A stretch of 64,000 nt of DNA from Ashinkailepas kermadecensis (Eukaryota; Arthropoda; Thecostraca; Neolepadidae): positions 1 to 64,000 of the forward strand of contig JAOTOM010005151.1 in assembly GCA_034440615.1 (NCBI GenBank). Reading direction: 5' to 3'. Positions 24,173 through 62,044 of the stretch are shown one piece after another; positions within the stretch are counted from its first letter, which is position 1, and each line of letters begins with the position of its first letter. A model generated the notes under the pieces. That model ran no database searches. It was not told the DNA's origin and saw only the letters and a program-made list of their open reading frames with translations. A program made the translations under genes and the position numbers.

Positions 24173-24236
<64 letters not shown>
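24173..24236. repeat. AT dinucleotide microsatellite
   Basis: More than 30 uninterrupted AT dinucleotides, about 120 bp beyond the stop codon of the zinc-finger gene, probably within or next to its 3' UTR. Confidence 0.95.
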
Positions 24237-24239
<3 letters not shown>

Positions 24240-24357
24240 CAGATGCATATGCATGTGCACATACACACACAATTGTACATCAACAACGGTCCTTCACAAG
24301 CTCGTGCACAACTTGACAAAAGCGTATACGTTGAGTGTAATGCGGTCAACACATTCA

Positions 24358-26181
24358 TCATAGACCGGCCACATCTGGCAGGGGAGCCGCCGGGCCGGCC
24401 ACAACGCTGGGCGTGACAGCCGTCTTCGCCATCTGCTTCGGCTTCGACTTTGGCCTGTTGTGGGTTTTGATGTGTTTGTGACAGGCGGACATGTCTGCGT
24501 ATGACTTGGGACAGAGCGGACACTGGTACGGCTTGTTGCCGAAGTGGCGGTTCAGGTGTTCCGACAGCGCCTGCTGTCGCGGGAACGTCTTGCTGCACTG
24601 GTCGCACTTGAACGGCTTGTCCTGCAAGTGACTACGCCGGTGCCGCTTCAGATCGTTGAACACGTTGAACGCCATTGGGCATTTCTCGCACTGGAAGTCT
24701 TTCTTGCCCTCGTGGCGCAGCTTGTGCATCTTGAGCTGGGCCTTCTGGCGGAAGCTGTTGCCGCACTGGTCGCACAGGTGGCGGCGGATGTTGGAGTGCA
24801 GCTCCAGGTGCGCCGTCAGTGCGCCCCGTTGCACGAACCGGGACGGGCACACCGTGCACTGATACGGCCGCTCTCCCGAGTGGACCCGCTCGTGGGTCTG
24901 CAGCGACTTCTTCTCGCGGAACAGCTTTCCGCACGTAGTGCATTGGAACGGCCGATCGCCGGTGTGCGTTCGCATGTGCCGGGTCAGGTTGCTAAACGTT
25001 GTGAACTCTCGTCCGCAGTCCTTGCATTTTCGTGGGGCACTGTGCTTTTGCATGTGGGCCATGCGCTCCGACCGCGAGCTGCAGGACTCGCCACAGTGGC
25101 GACATATGAAGGGCTTTGTGTGCTCCGAGAAATGCAAGTAAAATGTTCCTATGCTTGGAAGCATCTTCTTGCAGACATTGCAACAATAAACATGACTGTC
25201 ATCATCCCTGGCCTCAGGGTTCTTGGTCTGTTTTGTGAAGAAGTTTAAAACAGTCACTCCTTTTCCATTTTTGGCAACTGTGAGGTATTTCTCAAGATCT
25301 TCCAGGTTTCCAAGCTCATTCTTCTCCTCTGATGTTAGTTCAACATTGCTTGGGAGATCATTTACACAGGCTGTTGGAATTGATATATCCAAGTCATCCA
25401 CACCAAACACCTGACCCTCATCAGCATTCAAGTGAACTTCAGGTAGGGGTAATGGGTCATCTTCATCCTCAACATGCTCACGTCTTTCTGAATTCAAATG
25501 CTTCTCAACAGCCATTGTGCTGCCAGATAGACTTGAATTTGTATCTGGTCCCAGCTGTAGATTGTTGGCAGTGGCATTCTGCAGAGGAGCAATTGAGTCA
25601 TCACCCCTCAATGGGCTTTCAATTCCAACATTAGGATTAAAGGTATCACAATTGTCAACCATTACTGATAGTGAGTGCTGTTCATCATTGGTGGGAGCAT
25701 TTGCATCTGAAGGAGCAGTTAGGTACTGATCAAGCAGGTCAGTCCCAATGACATTCACCTCAGACTGCTTGTGTCCTATATCAAACACAGATGAAGCGCA
25801 TGCTTCAGCATCATTCGGCTGAAAAACTTTAACACCATGGGCAAGTGGACTTCTGGAAGGGCTTGTTGAAACACATGGAAAATGTGAAGGATAGTGCAAT
25901 ATCTGTCTATGGTATTGTGGAAGGTGGCTGCTATTACATAGCTTCAGACTTCCTCGAGCTATCAAACTCTCTCGCTCCGAGAGCTGAGATGCAAGAGCAG
26001 AAATATCATCAGCAGAGCTGTTCACGATATCTTGTAAATTTTCAGAAACAACATTCCAATATTGTACAGCCTTCAGTTTGTCTTCTGTTGACATTGACCC
26101 AACCAAAGAAATTGCTTCTTTGATCTTCTCTTGAAAGCATGCTAGAGTGCTTGTTATGCACATCTCCTCAGTATTGTCCAT
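24358..26181 (-). CDS. Nine-finger C2H2 zinc-finger protein
   Basis: A 607-residue open frame in one exon, ending in TGA at 24,358-24,360. Residues 1-330 have no known domain and include a Ser/Asn-rich middle and an acidic stretch (about 235-300, including EDEDD). Nine C2H2 fingers follow at about residues 332-354, 358-380, 385-406, 412-434, 440-462, 468-490, 496-518, 524-546 and 552-574. Several are joined by TGDRPF or SGERPY linkers, the classic DNA-binding spacer. A basic tail (RPKSKPKQMAK) could be a nuclear localisation signal. This architecture is that of a sequence-specific nuclear transcription factor. No KRAB, BTB or ZAD domain is visible, so no ortholog is named. The start is the first Met of the frame, and an upstream untranslated exon is possible. 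The finger array and codon structure are intact, with no frameshift. Confidence 0.93.
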   Translation of the reverse strand: MDNTEEMCITSTLACFQEKIKEAISLVGSMSTEDKLKAVQYWNVVSENLQDIVNSSADDISALASQLSERESLIARGSLKLCNSSHLPQYHRQILHYPSHFPCVSTSPSRSPLAHGVKVFQPNDAEACASSVFDIGHKQSEVNVIGTDLLDQYLTAPSDANAPTNDEQHSLSVMVDNCDTFNPNVGIESPLRGDDSIAPLQNATANNLQLGPDTNSSLSGSTMAVEKHLNSERREHVEDEDDPLPLPEVHLNADEGQVFGVDDLDISIPTACVNDLPSNVELTSEEKNELGNLEDLEKYLTVAKNGKGVTVLNFFTKQTKNPEARDDDSHVYCCNVCKKMLPSIGTFYLHFSEHTKPFICRHCGESCSSRSERMAHMQKHSAPRKCKDCGREFTTFSNLTRHMRTHTGDRPFQCTTCGKLFREKKSLQTHERVHSGERPYQCTVCPSRFVQRGALTAHLELHSNIRRHLCDQCGNSFRQKAQLKMHKLRHEGKKDFQCEKCPMAFNVFNDLKRHRRSHLQDKPFKCDQCSKTFPRQQALSEHLNRHFGNKPYQCPLCPKSYADMSACHKHIKTHNRPKSKPKQMAKTAVTPSVVAGPAAPLPDVAGL

Positions 26182-28077
26182 GTTCTTAGTTCACAGCTTG
26201 AGCTGATCAGAATCCACGACTTGAGCATCCAGTGGCTCCTGATGACAAGCACCCACGTTACTGAATCCTGTCTGTGTACCTGTACGCATATGCGTATAGG
26301 CTATCTTGTATCTAATTATATACCTATTTCAGCAGGATATCATTCCGCACGCAAACCAGATGCGAGAAAACAATTCTATTTTGAAAAACATCACCTAAAT
26401 TACCAGCAATAACGACCTTCATCTGCTACACAACATCGTCGTTGAAAATTCGTTCAAGATAACCAATCCACGGATTCACGGGCTTGTTATGACTGGATTG
26501 GCATCTTCGCGTTGTCGTTCGAGAGCGGGCAATCGACCCAGCCAAGGCCCTTTACATACCCAGCACTAGGTTCATTCTAGTTTTTTCCTTGTGGAAAAAG
26601 CCTCCACCAGGGTGCTTAATTTGCCTTTTATTTTGACATTAGACAGGTAATTGCTAATTGACTGTAAGCAAAATTTTAAAAATAAATATTTTTGGGGACA
26701 AATTTGTTTCATATCAATATCCGTCATTACATTTTTCGGGAAGACTTTAAATTCTTTAATGACATTGTATTTTACCTGCAAGGAATTATATACGGCATAT
26801 AATGCGCAAATGTGACACTTCTTTTCTGCCAACTTGCTGCTGTTTAATGCTAGGCTTTTTACCGAAGGTAAATGCCGTGAGGTAGGGCTAATTGCAGGGG
26901 ATTGTTAGCTTACTTTTATTATTTGCAACATCCTTAATAATTTTTTCGTCAATAGGTTGTTTAAATTCTTTAGTACCACCTTGACGTCTGCAATAATCTG
27001 ACGGACAATTATCAAAAAGAAGGATGACCTTATTGCCTGCGCGCTTAATTCCTTCACGAATCAGCTGTTGATTACACGCGTCAGCTGCTACGCTATCGGG
27101 TGTTGCTGCTCTCGTAGTTTGGGATCGTTTAATGTTATTGTTGTAGAATGAATTAAATTAAATGCATTATTGAGACATCCTGGACGGCTTGCTGTCTTTT
27201 ATGGGCTGCAATGCCTGTCAGTGATTGCAACTGAACACCAGCTTTATCAAAGCAGCTTACGGAGCCTTGAAACAGGTAGGGGAAGAGGGGCGGTTTCCGA
27301 ACACTTCAGACATTCTGCAACAAATAGCTTTACTGCTGCTTCTGTATGGCCAAACCAATAATTATACTGTGTTTACTGAACACAAAAATTAACAAGCTAT
27401 CCATATTCAAACAGTTCCTTTCAATGAAAATCCTGTAAGCACTTGCAAAGAGCAACTTTAAAACAAATATTTTGCAGTGGTATACCATATTATGAACACA
27501 AAAATGTTGTGTAGGATTACTTTGCTGTAGCTGTTGTGGTACAAGTTGTTAGTAGTCTCTAAAATACTGATGTAATTGCCAAAAAACAGAGGACACTTCC
27601 TTATGGTTTTATTAAGCTGACTGCCCTTGGAAGCAGACTGCCTGCCCTGCCTGGAAGCTGATCAGAAGCTGACTGCCCTCAGATGAAGACTGCCCTCAGA
27701 CTTCGCTAGTTCCATACAAAAATAATCAGTTGAACTATGTGATCAGCCCTTCATATTTTGTTAGGGAATCATCCATCTGTTCTGAATACCACCATGTTTT
27801 GTTATTTACACATTGAACTTGACACAGGAGACATCCAAAGGTAGGTGTTCAGTAAACGGAACATGTTCAGATAACTCCACTTCCAGTAGGTACCTTGGTA
27901 ATGCTGCCTGTGTGAGAGGAAGGACTTAGAATGGGAAAATAGGTATGAGACAGATGCTTGTAGGTAGGTATGTTTCAGTATGATATACTCTGCTAGGTAG
28001 GTACCTAGTCAAGTTGTCTTACATCAACATACCTATCTGTGCAGTGTTGCTACTGTTACTTGAATGAATGTGTGAAT
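26182..28077. other. No gene recognised; includes the 5' flank of the zinc-finger gene
   Basis: AT-rich DNA upstream of the minus-strand zinc-finger gene. Its promoter should lie near 26.2-26.6 kb, but no TATA box or other element can be fixed by eye. Short duplications occur at 27,620-27,710 (GACTGCCCTCAGA). Confidence 0.4.
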
Positions 28078-29304
28078 TTGCAGTTTAAGGTGATTTCTGA
28101 TTTTGTGGATTTTTTTTTCATGCAATGTTTATGAATGTGTTGAACATGCTGTGACCACTAATTTCCTCTGCAAATGCATACTTTTCAGTTGGGAGGCAAA
28201 TTAACACCCAAATAGTGGCTTAGAATTGGGTAATATGGCATAAAGAGTAATATTCAAAATAAAGAAAAAAGTTGTAACATAACCGAACCTAACATAGACT
28301 AATCTTCCATGGAAGAAAGCAATTTTTTTGTGAATGGAACATTTCAAAGCAAGAAGAAAGAAAGCAATTTTTTTTGCTCTCAAAAAGTTCCAAATTAAAA
28401 ACTAATCTCACCTAACCTAGCCTGAACTGTTTTTGAATAAAAATTGAAACATTTTGAAAGAACATTTTAAATGCTTCAAAATGTTTTTAAAAAAAATATA
28501 TCTAGCTTATAACAAAAGCCTAACCTAACCTCTATGCTTGGGTTAGTATGCTTCAAGGAGGTAAAATGTGCATAAAGCTTGCCTTTGGTTACCTTAAACT
28601 GCAATAATACCAATGAAAGTATGTTTTGGGACTAGACCAGACTATGAAGTTGAAGTACTGCAAACTGCTCAATGAGGCACACCAGCCACTGAAAAATATC
28701 CACATCAAAATGCACCAGGAGGGCAAAAATCCACACCAGGAAGATCAAGTATGCATACCAAATGCAAAAAAAAAACATGGAAAGCAAATCTGTAAATTTG
28801 CAGTTTAAAGTAAGTTCTGATTTCTTGGAGATTCTTTTGCCAATGCAATGTTTATGAATGTGCTTAACATGATGTAACCATTAATTTCCTCTGCAAGTAC
28901 ATACTTTTCAGTTGGGAGGCATAATAATACCCAAATGTGGCTTGGAGTTGGGTAATATAGCATAAAGAATTGCAATCAGAAGATAGAAAAACATAGCATA
29001 GCCTAACCTAGCATTGCCTAACCATCTATACCATAAAACATTCTCTTTTAATGGAACATTTCCAAACAATTTTTAGTCCCCAAAAATATAGTACAAACCT
29101 AACCTAAACTAATCTAGCCTGACTGTTTTTGACCAAAAAAAAATATTTTGTTCAGGAATTTAAAAAAGACAATTTTTTGCCTTACAACAAAAACTTAACC
29201 TAATCTAACTTAACCAAATGGAACACCTTCATATGCTTCATGGAGGTAAAATGTGTGTAAAACTTGTGTTGTGGTTACCTTAAACTGCAATAATGCCAGA
29301 AAAT
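28078..29304 (+). repeat. Direct duplication of a ~520-bp AT-rich block with CCTAA patches
   Basis: Copy A (about 28,078-28,618) and copy B (about 28,799-29,304) share ordered blocks: CAGTTTAA, TGCAATGTTTATGAATGTG, CATACTTTTCAGTTGGGAGG, GAGGTAAAATGTG and GGTTACCTTAAACTGCAATA. Both also carry short degenerate CCTAACCTAA patches. The copies are diverged by many substitutions and small indels. The element type is not recognised. Confidence 0.85.
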
Positions 29305-29817
29305 CAAGAGGCTTATGGCAAGTGCCCTTTCTGCATACACCTATCTTTCACATTGAATAAATGCAAAAATGCACAACTGCCTGCATTTCCCACCTTCCTC
29401 TTTTGAACCCCATTGGAACCCTGGACTGGATTTGGCAGTAGGTAATTTTTGCGCCATAAACAAATTTGTCAGCTATCAACTGTGACAAATATGGTTTATT
29501 CTGTTTATTTTTGCTGTTTTATCCAATTATTCCGATTTTATTCTTCTTGTGCTTTTTAAAGTTGTATGTTAGTCTTCTCTTTTCTATGATGTATTCAGGA
29601 GCCTTTGGTGCCCACTTCATTTGTATCCAGATTCTCAAACTCTCTTTCAATGCTATTGTTCATATCATTTTGTACATTGTCAACACCTGTCTTAACATCT
29701 GGGTACCTGCTGTTTGGAATAACTTCATAGTCGACCCTGTGCAGAAATCTGGCAGCCCTTCTAAACTTTAGGCATGTGTTCATCATTCCTGCCTTTCCTA
29801 AGCTCATTTAATCCATT

Positions 29818-30210
29818 GTGCAGCACCAGTTTTATCCCTGCATGTCTCATTATCACTTATTTATATCTCGCCTAAAAGGTTTTTGTTCAGGCTACTCTAC
29901 TCAAAGTGCCATCACCACTCTCTCAGACCATATTCTCTCTGCTGTGGACCAGCATAAACTCACTCTTCTCTTTCTTCTCAGCCTCTCAAAATGTTTTGAT
30001 GTCATTGACCACACTAAATTGTTATCCAAACTTGGACCTACTGCATAGATCCAACCTGGTTCACATATATCTCTGGCCACACTCAATCTGTTTGTGTTGT
30101 TCAAAGGCAAGGTCGACATCACCTTTCCAGACCCTTCCCCAACCAAATTCCCTTCTTGGCCCCATCCTGTTCCAATTTGATCAGACATTCTAATTGGATT
30201 GAATGACATT
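29818..30210 (+). mobile_element. LINE reverse transcriptase fragment
   Basis: The translated segment contains LSKCFDVIDHTKLL (29,983-30,030 region) and, after a frameshift, SLLGPILF, which correspond to the palm motifs DLSKAFDxVDH and QGSxLGPxLF of non-LTR reverse transcriptases. It resembles the minus-strand LINE at 30.7-32.4 kb (identical FDVIDHTKLL). It has stops and a frameshift, and lacks the FADD block and both element ends. Confidence 0.8.
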
Positions 30211-30689
30211 ATAAGTTTCCTAGTCAACTGATATGTCGAGCAGCTTTGCACTGCACTCTTTTTCTATCATGCATATGTCTCTTTCCAACTGGGGGTTCCA
30301 TGTCTGTGCATGCTATTCCAAGTGGGGTCATGCATAGACAAAATACATTTTTTTTCATAAGTTCTTTCCTGTTATATTCTACACTCCTATTAATGATGAA
30401 TGACATTCTGATTATCCTCCTCCTAAATTAGTTACATTGTTTTTCTGTTTTAAGGTCACTTGCAACTAGCAAACCTATACATTTTATCTTCCGTGATATC
30501 CAATTCACTACCTCCCATTGTATATCTGAATGTCCCAGATCCAAATTCCAGCCTTACACTTGTAGTTGAAAGACATATGCCATTAATCACCCCACCTTTA
30601 GGTTCCTCAAGTCTAGCTGAATATTGCTAGATTCATCACTTCCTACCAGCCTGATGTTGATAATAATATCTCTGGGATGACCCTTTAAA

Positions 30690-32440
30690 AAAAATTATGT
30701 ATTTATTTATTTATTTATATATTTAACTATACATGCGCTCCATGTATAGTGGCTGTTATGGACAGTCTGGGCATAACTGACAGATATTTACAAAGAAAGG
30801 ATAGATTTGTGGTCAATAGTGGGAGCAGATGTGCAACAAACATTCATACACCAACATAATACAATACCCATATCACTATCTGCACTACACACACCGTTCT
30901 TGCAACATGAGCTATAAACGAGTAGTTTATAGAAGTGACAGGAAAGCGATGTCCTAAAGGTGAGTTCATAGTGTACACAAATCCATTTTGTAAGTTTTTT
31001 TTTGTGTGTCTAGTGTTGCTCGTGGAGATAAGCTAGTGCATTTTTCTTGAAGTTAGACAGCCTCGATGGTTTTGTTTCAGTAGGGAGTTTGTTATAGTGG
31101 AAGACAGACGAGTAGAGAAATCACCTCTCTGTGTATGGCTGGCAGCCATACCTCTCTGTGTATGGCTGGCAGGTGCAGGTGGTCGTCTGCACGCGTATGA
31201 CGGTTTCGCAGGGTAGGGTTTGCAGTAATTTGACCGGAAATGTGCGTTGGTTCACCCGTCAGAATGATCTTGTGGAGCAAGGTAAGGCAGTGAAATGGAT
31301 GCAGATCAGCTGCGGTGAGGAGACACAACTCGTTACCGGCATCAGAAATATGATCAAATTTCCGTAGACCTGACACGACTATAGTGGCGAAGTTAATGAT
31401 CTTGTCTAGTCTGTGGATGTTTGCTGCCGACCCGTTCCCGTAAACAGATATGCGGTAGCGGATATTGGATATAACTAGGCTATTGACTATAGTGAAGAGT
31501 GTACTGGTTGGCAGATAGTGACGCAGATGGCTCAGGGCCAGAAGGAATCCAGTGCACTTGCGGACCACAGCAGCTACATGGGAATCCCACGACATGTGGC
31601 GATCAAATGTCACCCCAAGGTTCCTACACGAATGACTCATCTATCACGGCGTCCCTAAAGCACACTCGTATCGGGGTAATATTGCGAAGATTTTGACGCG
31701 ATCCGAACGTGAGAAGCTGAGTTTTTGTCAGGTTTACCTTCAAACCGTTATCCAGGAAGTAGTCGTAAAGTTGGTTCAGACATGTCTCCATCCGATTTAT
31801 CAGATTTGGGAGATCAGATTTGCGACCGAAGATGAGAACCTGGGTGTCGTCTGCGAACTGAGTGACGTGTGCTACCGGGACGTGCAAACTGAGGTCGTTC
31901 GAACAGATGCAATAGAGGATTGGACCTAGTGATGAGCCTTGAAAAACACCTATGTTGTTTGGGAGAAAGGAGGAGAGATGCCTGTTTCCGCGTTGATCTG
32001 AGATGCTAACAGCCTGCGTGTGACCTCCTAGATAAGCCCTAAACCAGTCAATATCGATTCCATGGAGTTATAGTGTAATGAGCAGTTTGGTGTGATCTAT
32101 TACGTCGAAGCATTTACTGAGGTCCAGAATGCAAAGGAGAGCTACTTCCGAACGGTCCATTGCTGCTAGTATTTTGTCCGTGACTGAGATGAGAGCGGTT
32201 TCCCTAGAATGGCGTGGTCTGAAGCCGTGCTGAGTTTGGGCCAGTAGGTGGTTTGAGTTCAGATAGTGATAGAGTTGTTTCTGCACTACCCTCTCTGTGA
32301 TTTTGACGACAACCGGAACCAATGAGATGGGCCTAAAATTAGAGGGATCCGAAGGATCTCATGATTTGTGAATGGGAGTTACTATTGACTGTTTCCGAAC
32401 TTTCGGAGCTCCTGGTGGCTCCGTTGTCAGATGGTATATT
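30690..32440 (-). mobile_element. LINE (Jockey/CR1-like group) reverse transcriptase remnant
   Basis: Read on the minus strand the order is that of a non-LTR retrotransposon RT: VTPIHKS and SNFRPISLVPV (about 32,430-32,290), QHGFRPRHS, DLSKCFDVIDH, GSSLGPILY, the catalytic QFADDT (FADD at about 31,846-31,857), GLKVNLTKTQ, then the thumb and C-terminal region to about 31,092. A TAA stop near 32,070 and frame changes show it is dead. An AT/TATTT-rich tract at 30,690-30,730 may be its 3' tail. There is no endonuclease domain, so it is 5'-truncated. The exact clade is not settled by eye. Confidence 0.85.
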
Positions 32441-32643
32441 CGAAGAGAAAACAATTGAGGTTTTTCCACAAAATTTCGAACACAGGACACGAGCAGTGAG
32501 GAATGCGGAACTTCAATGCAGTAAAACATGGCAGAGAGTGTAAAACATCACAGTTGAAACTTCCACGTAGTAAAAAAAAAACGATAGACATCAAAATACA
32601 TCAAAATTGACATTCCTAATTCTCCCCCACCCCTCCCTCAAGA

Positions 32644-33334
32644 CTACTGCTCGTCAATATTAGCCACTCTCCAGATGGTCGCCCATTCTAAACCCCTATC
32701 CCGATTCAGCTCTGGTCGCGACTTTCTAATATGGTAAGATTCTAACAGATTCGTTCTCCTAAACTGTGTTTCACGTCCCAGAATCTCCACGTCGTTCCAA
32801 TGGATATCGTGCGGAGTATCTACGGCGTGTTCAGCAACTGCGGAATTTTCTGGTTGGGCCTTGGAGAGAGCGTTTCGGTGTTCCTTCAGTCGCTTGTCCA
32901 GCGGCCAACCACTCTCACCAATGTACGTTGCGTTGCACTCGCATGTTAGGCGGTAGATGGTTCCCGAGTTTTGCCCCCGATCTCTTCGGTTTTTGAGACG
33001 TTGGCACAGTCTGTTTTTTGGGGGATTTGTCAGACGCATGAGCGATGATAACTCCCAGGGACCTCAGGCAGCGTTCCAGGCGCTCTCCAATGCCCGGGTA
33101 ATATGGAACTGAAATATATATCAGCCTGTTATCCGTTTTCTTTTTTCGGTCTTTGTGTTTTCGTGCAGCAGACGAAGCACTTTTCTTTCGGTAGCCGTTA
33201 GCGGCGAAGATCTTGTCGAGGGTGGACAGTTCAAACTTAATGCTGTCCTCGTCGCATATTTGTCGGGCCCTCCCAGTGAGGCAGCACATGACACCTTGCT
33301 TCAACTTTTGGGGGGTGGTTCGACTCTTAGACAC
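32644..33334 (-). mobile_element. Penelope-like element, 3' part with GIY-YIG endonuclease
   Basis: The first frame (33,334 down to about 33,040) reads GVMCCLTGRARQIC...LSTLDKIFAANGYRKK, matching the C-terminal part of Penelope-type reverse transcriptases. The second frame (33,039 to 32,644) begins before GTIYRLTCECNATYIGESGW, a GIY-YIG nuclease core with the following RLKEH helix, and ends SYHIRKSRPELNRDRGLEW. The RT-endonuclease order is diagnostic of Penelope-like elements. The two parts are in different frames, so a frameshift lies near 33,040. The upstream catalytic RT core is missing. Confidence 0.85.
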
Positions 33335-33399
33335 TCTTAGACACTAGTTGGACACTCGGGGGTGGTTCAACAGCTTGATGTTGCCAACATTTAATACTA

Positions 33400-33917
33400 T
33401 CGTTTTGTTTCCCTGCCCTCAACCACGCTTCATTTCAACCTATAACCTTCCATCGATCCCATGCTGCTCCAGCTGATGAATCAGATGCTTGTGTGGAACT
33501 TTATCAAAGGTTTTGTTAAATTATAAATACACTATATCTATCCCTGTTTCCATTGTCAACATCGCTAGTTCCATGCTCTATGAACTCAGGAGCTTAGTTA
33601 AGCAACATCTCCCAGATTTAAATCCATGCTGAGCATCCATTGAAAGGTTATCCCTATCAAGATGAGTCTGAACATCCTTCTTGACGTATTTTTTTTTAAC
33701 ACCTTACAAACTAGGGAGATTAAGGTGACCGGCGTGTAATTTCCCACACATTTGTATTGCCCTTTTTGAAAATTTGTGCAACATTTACATTATGCCAATC
33801 TTTGTGTACTTCAGAATAGCCGAAGGACTGTCTGAAAATCACACCTAGAGGAACTGTCAAAGCTTGAGCACACTCAACTGCCATACAGTGGTGCCATGGT
33901 GCATGCCAGATGTGCAA
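33400..33917 (-). mobile_element. Second LINE reverse transcriptase fragment (CR1/L2-like), decayed
   Basis: On the minus strand, GYSEVHKDWHNVNVAQIFKK (near 33,840-33,780) corresponds to the GxxPxDWKxAxVxPIFKKG block of CR1-like LINEs. It is followed after a gap by QHGFKSGRCC and, at about 33,527-33,480, FNKTFDKVPHKHLIHQL, the FDKVPH palm motif. Stops and frame changes interrupt it. FDKVPH rather than FDVIDH shows that this is a different family from the LINE at 30.7-32.4 kb. Confidence 0.78.
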
Positions 33918-34714
33918 GGGATGTGTGTGCTATACTTAGGGCATTGGGCATGCATTACATCCTGTGTGTGTAAATGCGATGTGCATTGTTGGTGCATCAA
34001 ACATCCAGATTGCCAATGATGGCAATTTTGGCGAGATCTCATCAGCTAAAATTCAGACATTAGGCACATGTCTGATGATGCTAAGCAGTGAGTAGTGAGC
34101 AGAATGTTGCTGCAAGTCAATTTCTTTGAACAAAGATTTAGAGTACGTATAAGAAAATATTGCTATGAAAGTTGGTGGATCTCAAAATCAGGAATAAACA
34201 GATCTGACTTTGAGTTAGAACATCAGAATCTGGAATGATATGTTACTGCTGGAAATTCTATTGAAAGTTGCCCGTGGGCGAAAACGCTGCCATGAACCTC
34301 TCTCTCTTTGAATAGAAATTTGGAGTGTTTCATGAAGAACAACAATAACATAATTGGTAAAAATGAAGATCAAAAGAAGAATTTGTACTCCTAAACCACA
34401 ATAACTAACACAATAACGAACTCTGAATGAAGTAATTAGAATGCACAGCTCTGCAAGGAAGGTTGTTGCAGTTTCAAAGGCATGCGGTCATGTTGGGCTG
34501 CGCCGCTCAGGTGAACTTTTGTGTCGTTTGAGAAGAAGTTTAAGCTTAAGACTCCCTCTGACTTCACCGTCGCTGTATTAAGGCCACTGTTCGCCCTTCG
34601 GCATTGCCTTCGCCCTTGCCTGTAATCAAAAGCATGATATGCAAACGTCATTTGCCTGTCCTTTCTTGCAAAAGCTACAGTGTTGTAATGATCTGTGTTG
34701 CAGGAGGGAGCACC

Positions 34715-60986
<26,272 letters not shown>

Positions 60987-61066
60987 GTGGGTCTGTGCCG
61001 GGCATGGGGAATCTGTGTCGGCAGCTGCAGGGAGAGACGGACACTATGGGTAGTGTGTGCCGGTTG

Positions 61067-61611
61067 TGCACCATTCCCTGTGTCTCCCGTTGTTCTGCTC
61101 AGTGCCCCGCGTTACGCTCGCTGAAGACTGACTTGCCAGTGAGGAGACCACGGCACGTATCGCCGCCGGTGACTGGCTGGTCTCCGCGGATTGGTCGGCT
61201 GCCGGGTCCATCGACGCCGCAGTTCGCAGCAGAAGCAGCACGCCAGTTCGGCAGAAGCATGGTAAAATGCGAGCACAATATGCCCATGAAAATGATGGGC
61301 TTGTCAGACCGTCCGGCTAGGCCAGATCGGGCCCTGCGTCCGAGGAGAGCGCGATAGCACAGATTTATCACGTGCTTGCTGTATCATAATTCACTGTGGA
61401 ATTTACAGCCAAATTGAAAATGCCGTCTGTGCCATATGTTGTTAGGTCTGACACACAGTGGAATATTACGGCGGCCACGGCTAGATCTCGGAGTTGGCAG
61501 GACCTAGAACCACATGGGCTGTGTATATTTATTACCCGCTTTCAGCACTTGTTGCACCGCACAGCATTTGTTGGAAATGCAGGAAGTGAGTTCAAGATAT
61601 TTTGCAGTTCC

Positions 61612-61673
<62 letters not shown>

Positions 61674-62044
61674 ATGTATATAATGCGACTAGCAAGTCGG
61701 TGGCGTGTTTTCGCTTATGTTCCCAGGTGACCCGGGCATTAAACCGGAACATGGAAGCATATACTTGATTAAAATCACGTCGGCAGGTTTAGGCAGTCTG
61801 CAGTGTCGCCCGCAGTGACTTGCAGTGGTGTCCCCGTGTATAGAAGCAGCCAATGGAGCTGTCGTTTGAGTTTCCTAGAATTGCTTCATGTTGCCCGCCA
61901 ACATAAAATAGTTTCATCGAAATCAGGAACGTGTGCATGCTCGATTCAACATTAGAGCATCTCTGATAGGCAGGGAAGGGAAGCTGCACCGATGTTCGGT
62001 GTCGAATGGGTGTTCCGGTCCGCTGGTTTTGCTGTGGTCTGACG
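61067..62044. other. Intron after exon 13 with an AT microsatellite
   Basis: An AT dinucleotide tract fills about 61,614-61,665. No further GM130 exon or other gene was recognised. A 209-codon frame that runs through exon 13 to 61,357 is just exon read-through. Confidence 0.55.

Noticed and set aside
24544..25248. 234-codon plus-strand ORF
   Set aside because: It is antisense to the finger region of the zinc-finger gene, whose frame has all the Cys and His residues in place.
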